Both the position numbers and the translations under genes were made by a program. Below, in pieces: positions 6,313 to 7,806 of a stretch of DNA of 7,806 nt. The notes beneath the pieces were generated by a model that saw only the letters and a program-made list of their open reading frames with translations, was not told the DNA's origin and did no database searches. Numbering within the stretch: position 1 is the first letter of the stretch; every line of letters begins with the position of its first letter. This DNA is from Dictyoglomaceae bacterium (lineage in GTDB: Bacteria > Dictyoglomota > Dictyoglomia > Dictyoglomales > Dictyoglomaceae): positions 1 to 7,806 of the forward strand of contig JAOADF010000040.1 of NCBI GenBank assembly GCA_026417425.1. Direction: 5' to 3'.

Positions 6313-7806
6313 GTGAATGAGATTATTAAATTAGAAGGAATTGTAAAAAAATTTCCAGGAGTTATTGCAAATGATAATGTAAGTTTATCAATATATGAAA
6401 GAGAAATTCATGCTATTGTAGGAGAAAATGGAGCAGGTAAATCCACATTAATGAAAATTCTTTATGGATTATATCGCCCTGATAAAGGAAAAATATTTAT
6501 AAGAGGAAAGGAAGTTCATATAACAGAACCCAAGATTGCCATTTCTCTTGGAATTGGTATGGTTCATCAGCACTTCATGTTGATTCCACCTTTTACCGTA
6601 GTAGAAAATATTATTCTTGGAGCAGAACCTAAAAGAAACATATCTTTAGATTATAATAATGCAGTTTTAAAGGTAAAGAAGTTAGCGGAGAATGTAGGAT
6701 TTGACATAGATCCTAATGTAAAAGTAGAGAATCTTTCCGTGGGTCAGGCACAAAGAGTTGAAATTTTGAAACTTTTATATCGAGGAGCGGATATTTTAAT
6801 CCTTGATGAACCAACATCAGTCTTAGCCCCTCAGGAGGTTGATGAACTTTTTAATATATTGAGAAAATTAAATGAGCAAGGAAAAACCATAATTTTTATA
6901 TCTCATAAACTAAACGAAGTATTAGCGATATCTCATAGAATAACTGTTATGAGAAGGGGAAAGGTAGTTAGAACACTAAATACAAAGGATACTAACAAGC
7001 AAGAGTTAGCACAACTTATGGTAGGAAGAGAAGTATTTCTTCAAGTAGAAAAAGGTCATTATAAACCAGGGGATGAGATTTTGAAAGTAGAGAATATTAC
7101 AGTAAAAAATAGAAGGGGTTTGACTGCAGTTAGAGATGTAAGCTTTAGTGTAAAAGAAGGAGAGATTGTTGGTATTGCTGGGGTAGAAGGAAATGGACAA
7201 TCGGAGTTAGTTGAGGCATTAGTTGGATTATTACCTATTGAGAAAGGGAAAATCTATATAAAGGGCAAAGATGTTTCTAAGGAGTCAGTTTTAAAAAGAA
7301 GAGCCTTATTGGGACATATACCTGAAGATAGACACAAAAGAGGATTAATTCTTGATTTTTCTTTAGCGGATAATACCATATTAGGACTCCATTATTTACC
7401 AAAATTTTCTAAGGGTTTACTTCTAGACTATAAGAGGATCTTTGATAATGCAAATAACTTAGTAAAAGAATATGATGTAAGAACTCCTAATGTTAAAATT
7501 CCGGTAAGAAATCTTTCAGGTGGAAATCAACAGAAAATTGTTGCAGGAAGAGAAATTAGTACATCTCCATATATTCTTATTGCCTCTCAACCTACAAGAG
7601 GACTGGATATAGGTGCCACAGAGTTTGTTCATAAATTATTAGTTAAACTGAGAGATGAAGGAAAAGCAATTCTTCTTGTCTCTGCAGATTTAGATGAGAT
7701 TTTAAATTTAAGTGATAGAATCTTAGTTATGTATAATGGAAAGATAGTTGGCTCTTTTTATAATAAAGATATTGATGAAAAGGAATTAGGATATTATATG
7801 ATGGGA
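6313..7806 (+). CDS. Two-domain ABC importer ATPase, NupO/YufO-like, 3' end missing
   Basis: This is the cytoplasmic ATPase of the importer whose binding protein is encoded just upstream. It starts at GTG 6313 and stays open for 498 codons to the window edge. The family is about 510 residues, so only the tail is missing. The first nucleotide-binding domain looks complete: Walker A GENGAGKST (37-45), Q-loop Gln86 in VHQHFML, signature LSVGQ (141-145), Walker B ILILDEP with Asp165/Glu166, and His198. The VHQHFMLIPPFTVVENI stretch is characteristic of nucleoside-type rather than ribose-type ATPases. The second domain is degenerate: GVEGNGQSE (290-298) has Gln296 where Walker A has Lys, and ASQP (424-427) replaces the DEP of Walker B, while LSGGNQQ (401-407) is kept. 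Such asymmetry is known in this family. Two permease genes probably follow beyond the window. The substrate is inferred from family only. Confidence 0.95.
   Translation, partial: MNEIIKLEGIVKKFPGVIANDNVSLSIYEREIHAIVGENGAGKSTLMKILYGLYRPDKGKIFIRGKEVHITEPKIAISLGIGMVHQHFMLIPPFTVVENIILGAEPKRNISLDYNNAVLKVKKLAENVGFDIDPNVKVENLSVGQAQRVEILKLLYRGADILILDEPTSVLAPQEVDELFNILRKLNEQGKTIIFISHKLNEVLAISHRITVMRRGKVVRTLNTKDTNKQELAQLMVGREVFLQVEKGHYKPGDEILKVENITVKNRRGLTAVRDVSFSVKEGEIVGIAGVEGNGQSELVEALVGLLPIEKGKIYIKGKDVSKESVLKRRALLGHIPEDRHKRGLILDFSLADNTILGLHYLPKFSKGLLLDYKRIFDNANNLVKEYDVRTPNVKIPVRNLSGGNQQKIVAGREISTSPYILIASQPTRGLDIGATEFVHKLLVKLRDEGKAILLVSADLDEILNLSDRILVMYNGKIVGSFYNKDIDEKELGYYMMG

Noticed and set aside
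7006..7200. Minus-strand frame over the ABC ATPase
   Set aside because: The plus strand encodes an uninterrupted ATPase here, so the reverse frame is a by-product.

Overview
The window is a compact, AT-rich, all-plus-strand bacterial segment. Isoleucine codons are mostly ATA/ATT, arginine codons mostly AGA/AGG, the proteins are rich in Lys, Glu and Ile, and genes abut or overlap with strong AAGGAGG ribosome binding sites. This suits a low-GC thermophile with a Firmicute-like gene order. Dictyoglomus is my best guess and a thermophilic clostridial relative is the alternative. That placement is an impression from composition, protein style and gene order, not the result of a search.

Layout: (1) 1-672, the 3' part of dapB (dihydrodipicolinate reductase), cut by the window start. 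(2) 674-1567, dapA (dihydrodipicolinate synthase). (3) 1560-3218, a ribonuclease J of the metallo-beta-lactamase/beta-CASP family, overlapping dapA by 8 nt. (4) 3220-5166, a short membrane-anchored FtsK/SpoIIIE DNA translocase, 1 nt after the RNase gene. (5) 5223-6251, a secreted Bmp/PnrA-family substrate-binding protein. (6) 6255-6292, a strong intrinsic terminator hairpin. (7) 6313-7806, a two-domain ABC ATPase of the nucleoside/sugar (NupO/YufO-like) type, running off the right edge. This last gene starts with GTG and has no stop inside the window.

The first four genes are packed as one transcription unit. DapA and DapB carry out consecutive steps of the diaminopimelate/lysine pathway (cell-wall precursor and lysine supply). 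RNase J acts in mRNA decay and RNA maturation, and FtsK moves chromosomal DNA at the division septum. Genes 5 and 7 form the start of an ABC uptake system, probably for nucleosides, whose permease genes would be expected just beyond the right edge. The hairpin between binding protein and ATPase probably gives more transcript for the binding protein than for the ATPase.

I see no undescribed defence, mobile or RNA system. There is no CRISPR array, insertion sequence, tRNA or rRNA, and no non-coding stretch longer than about 61 nt. The points worth a second look are modest: the Firmicute-like gene order, the intra-operon terminator, a binding protein without a lipoprotein cysteine, and a possible internal translation start in ftsK.
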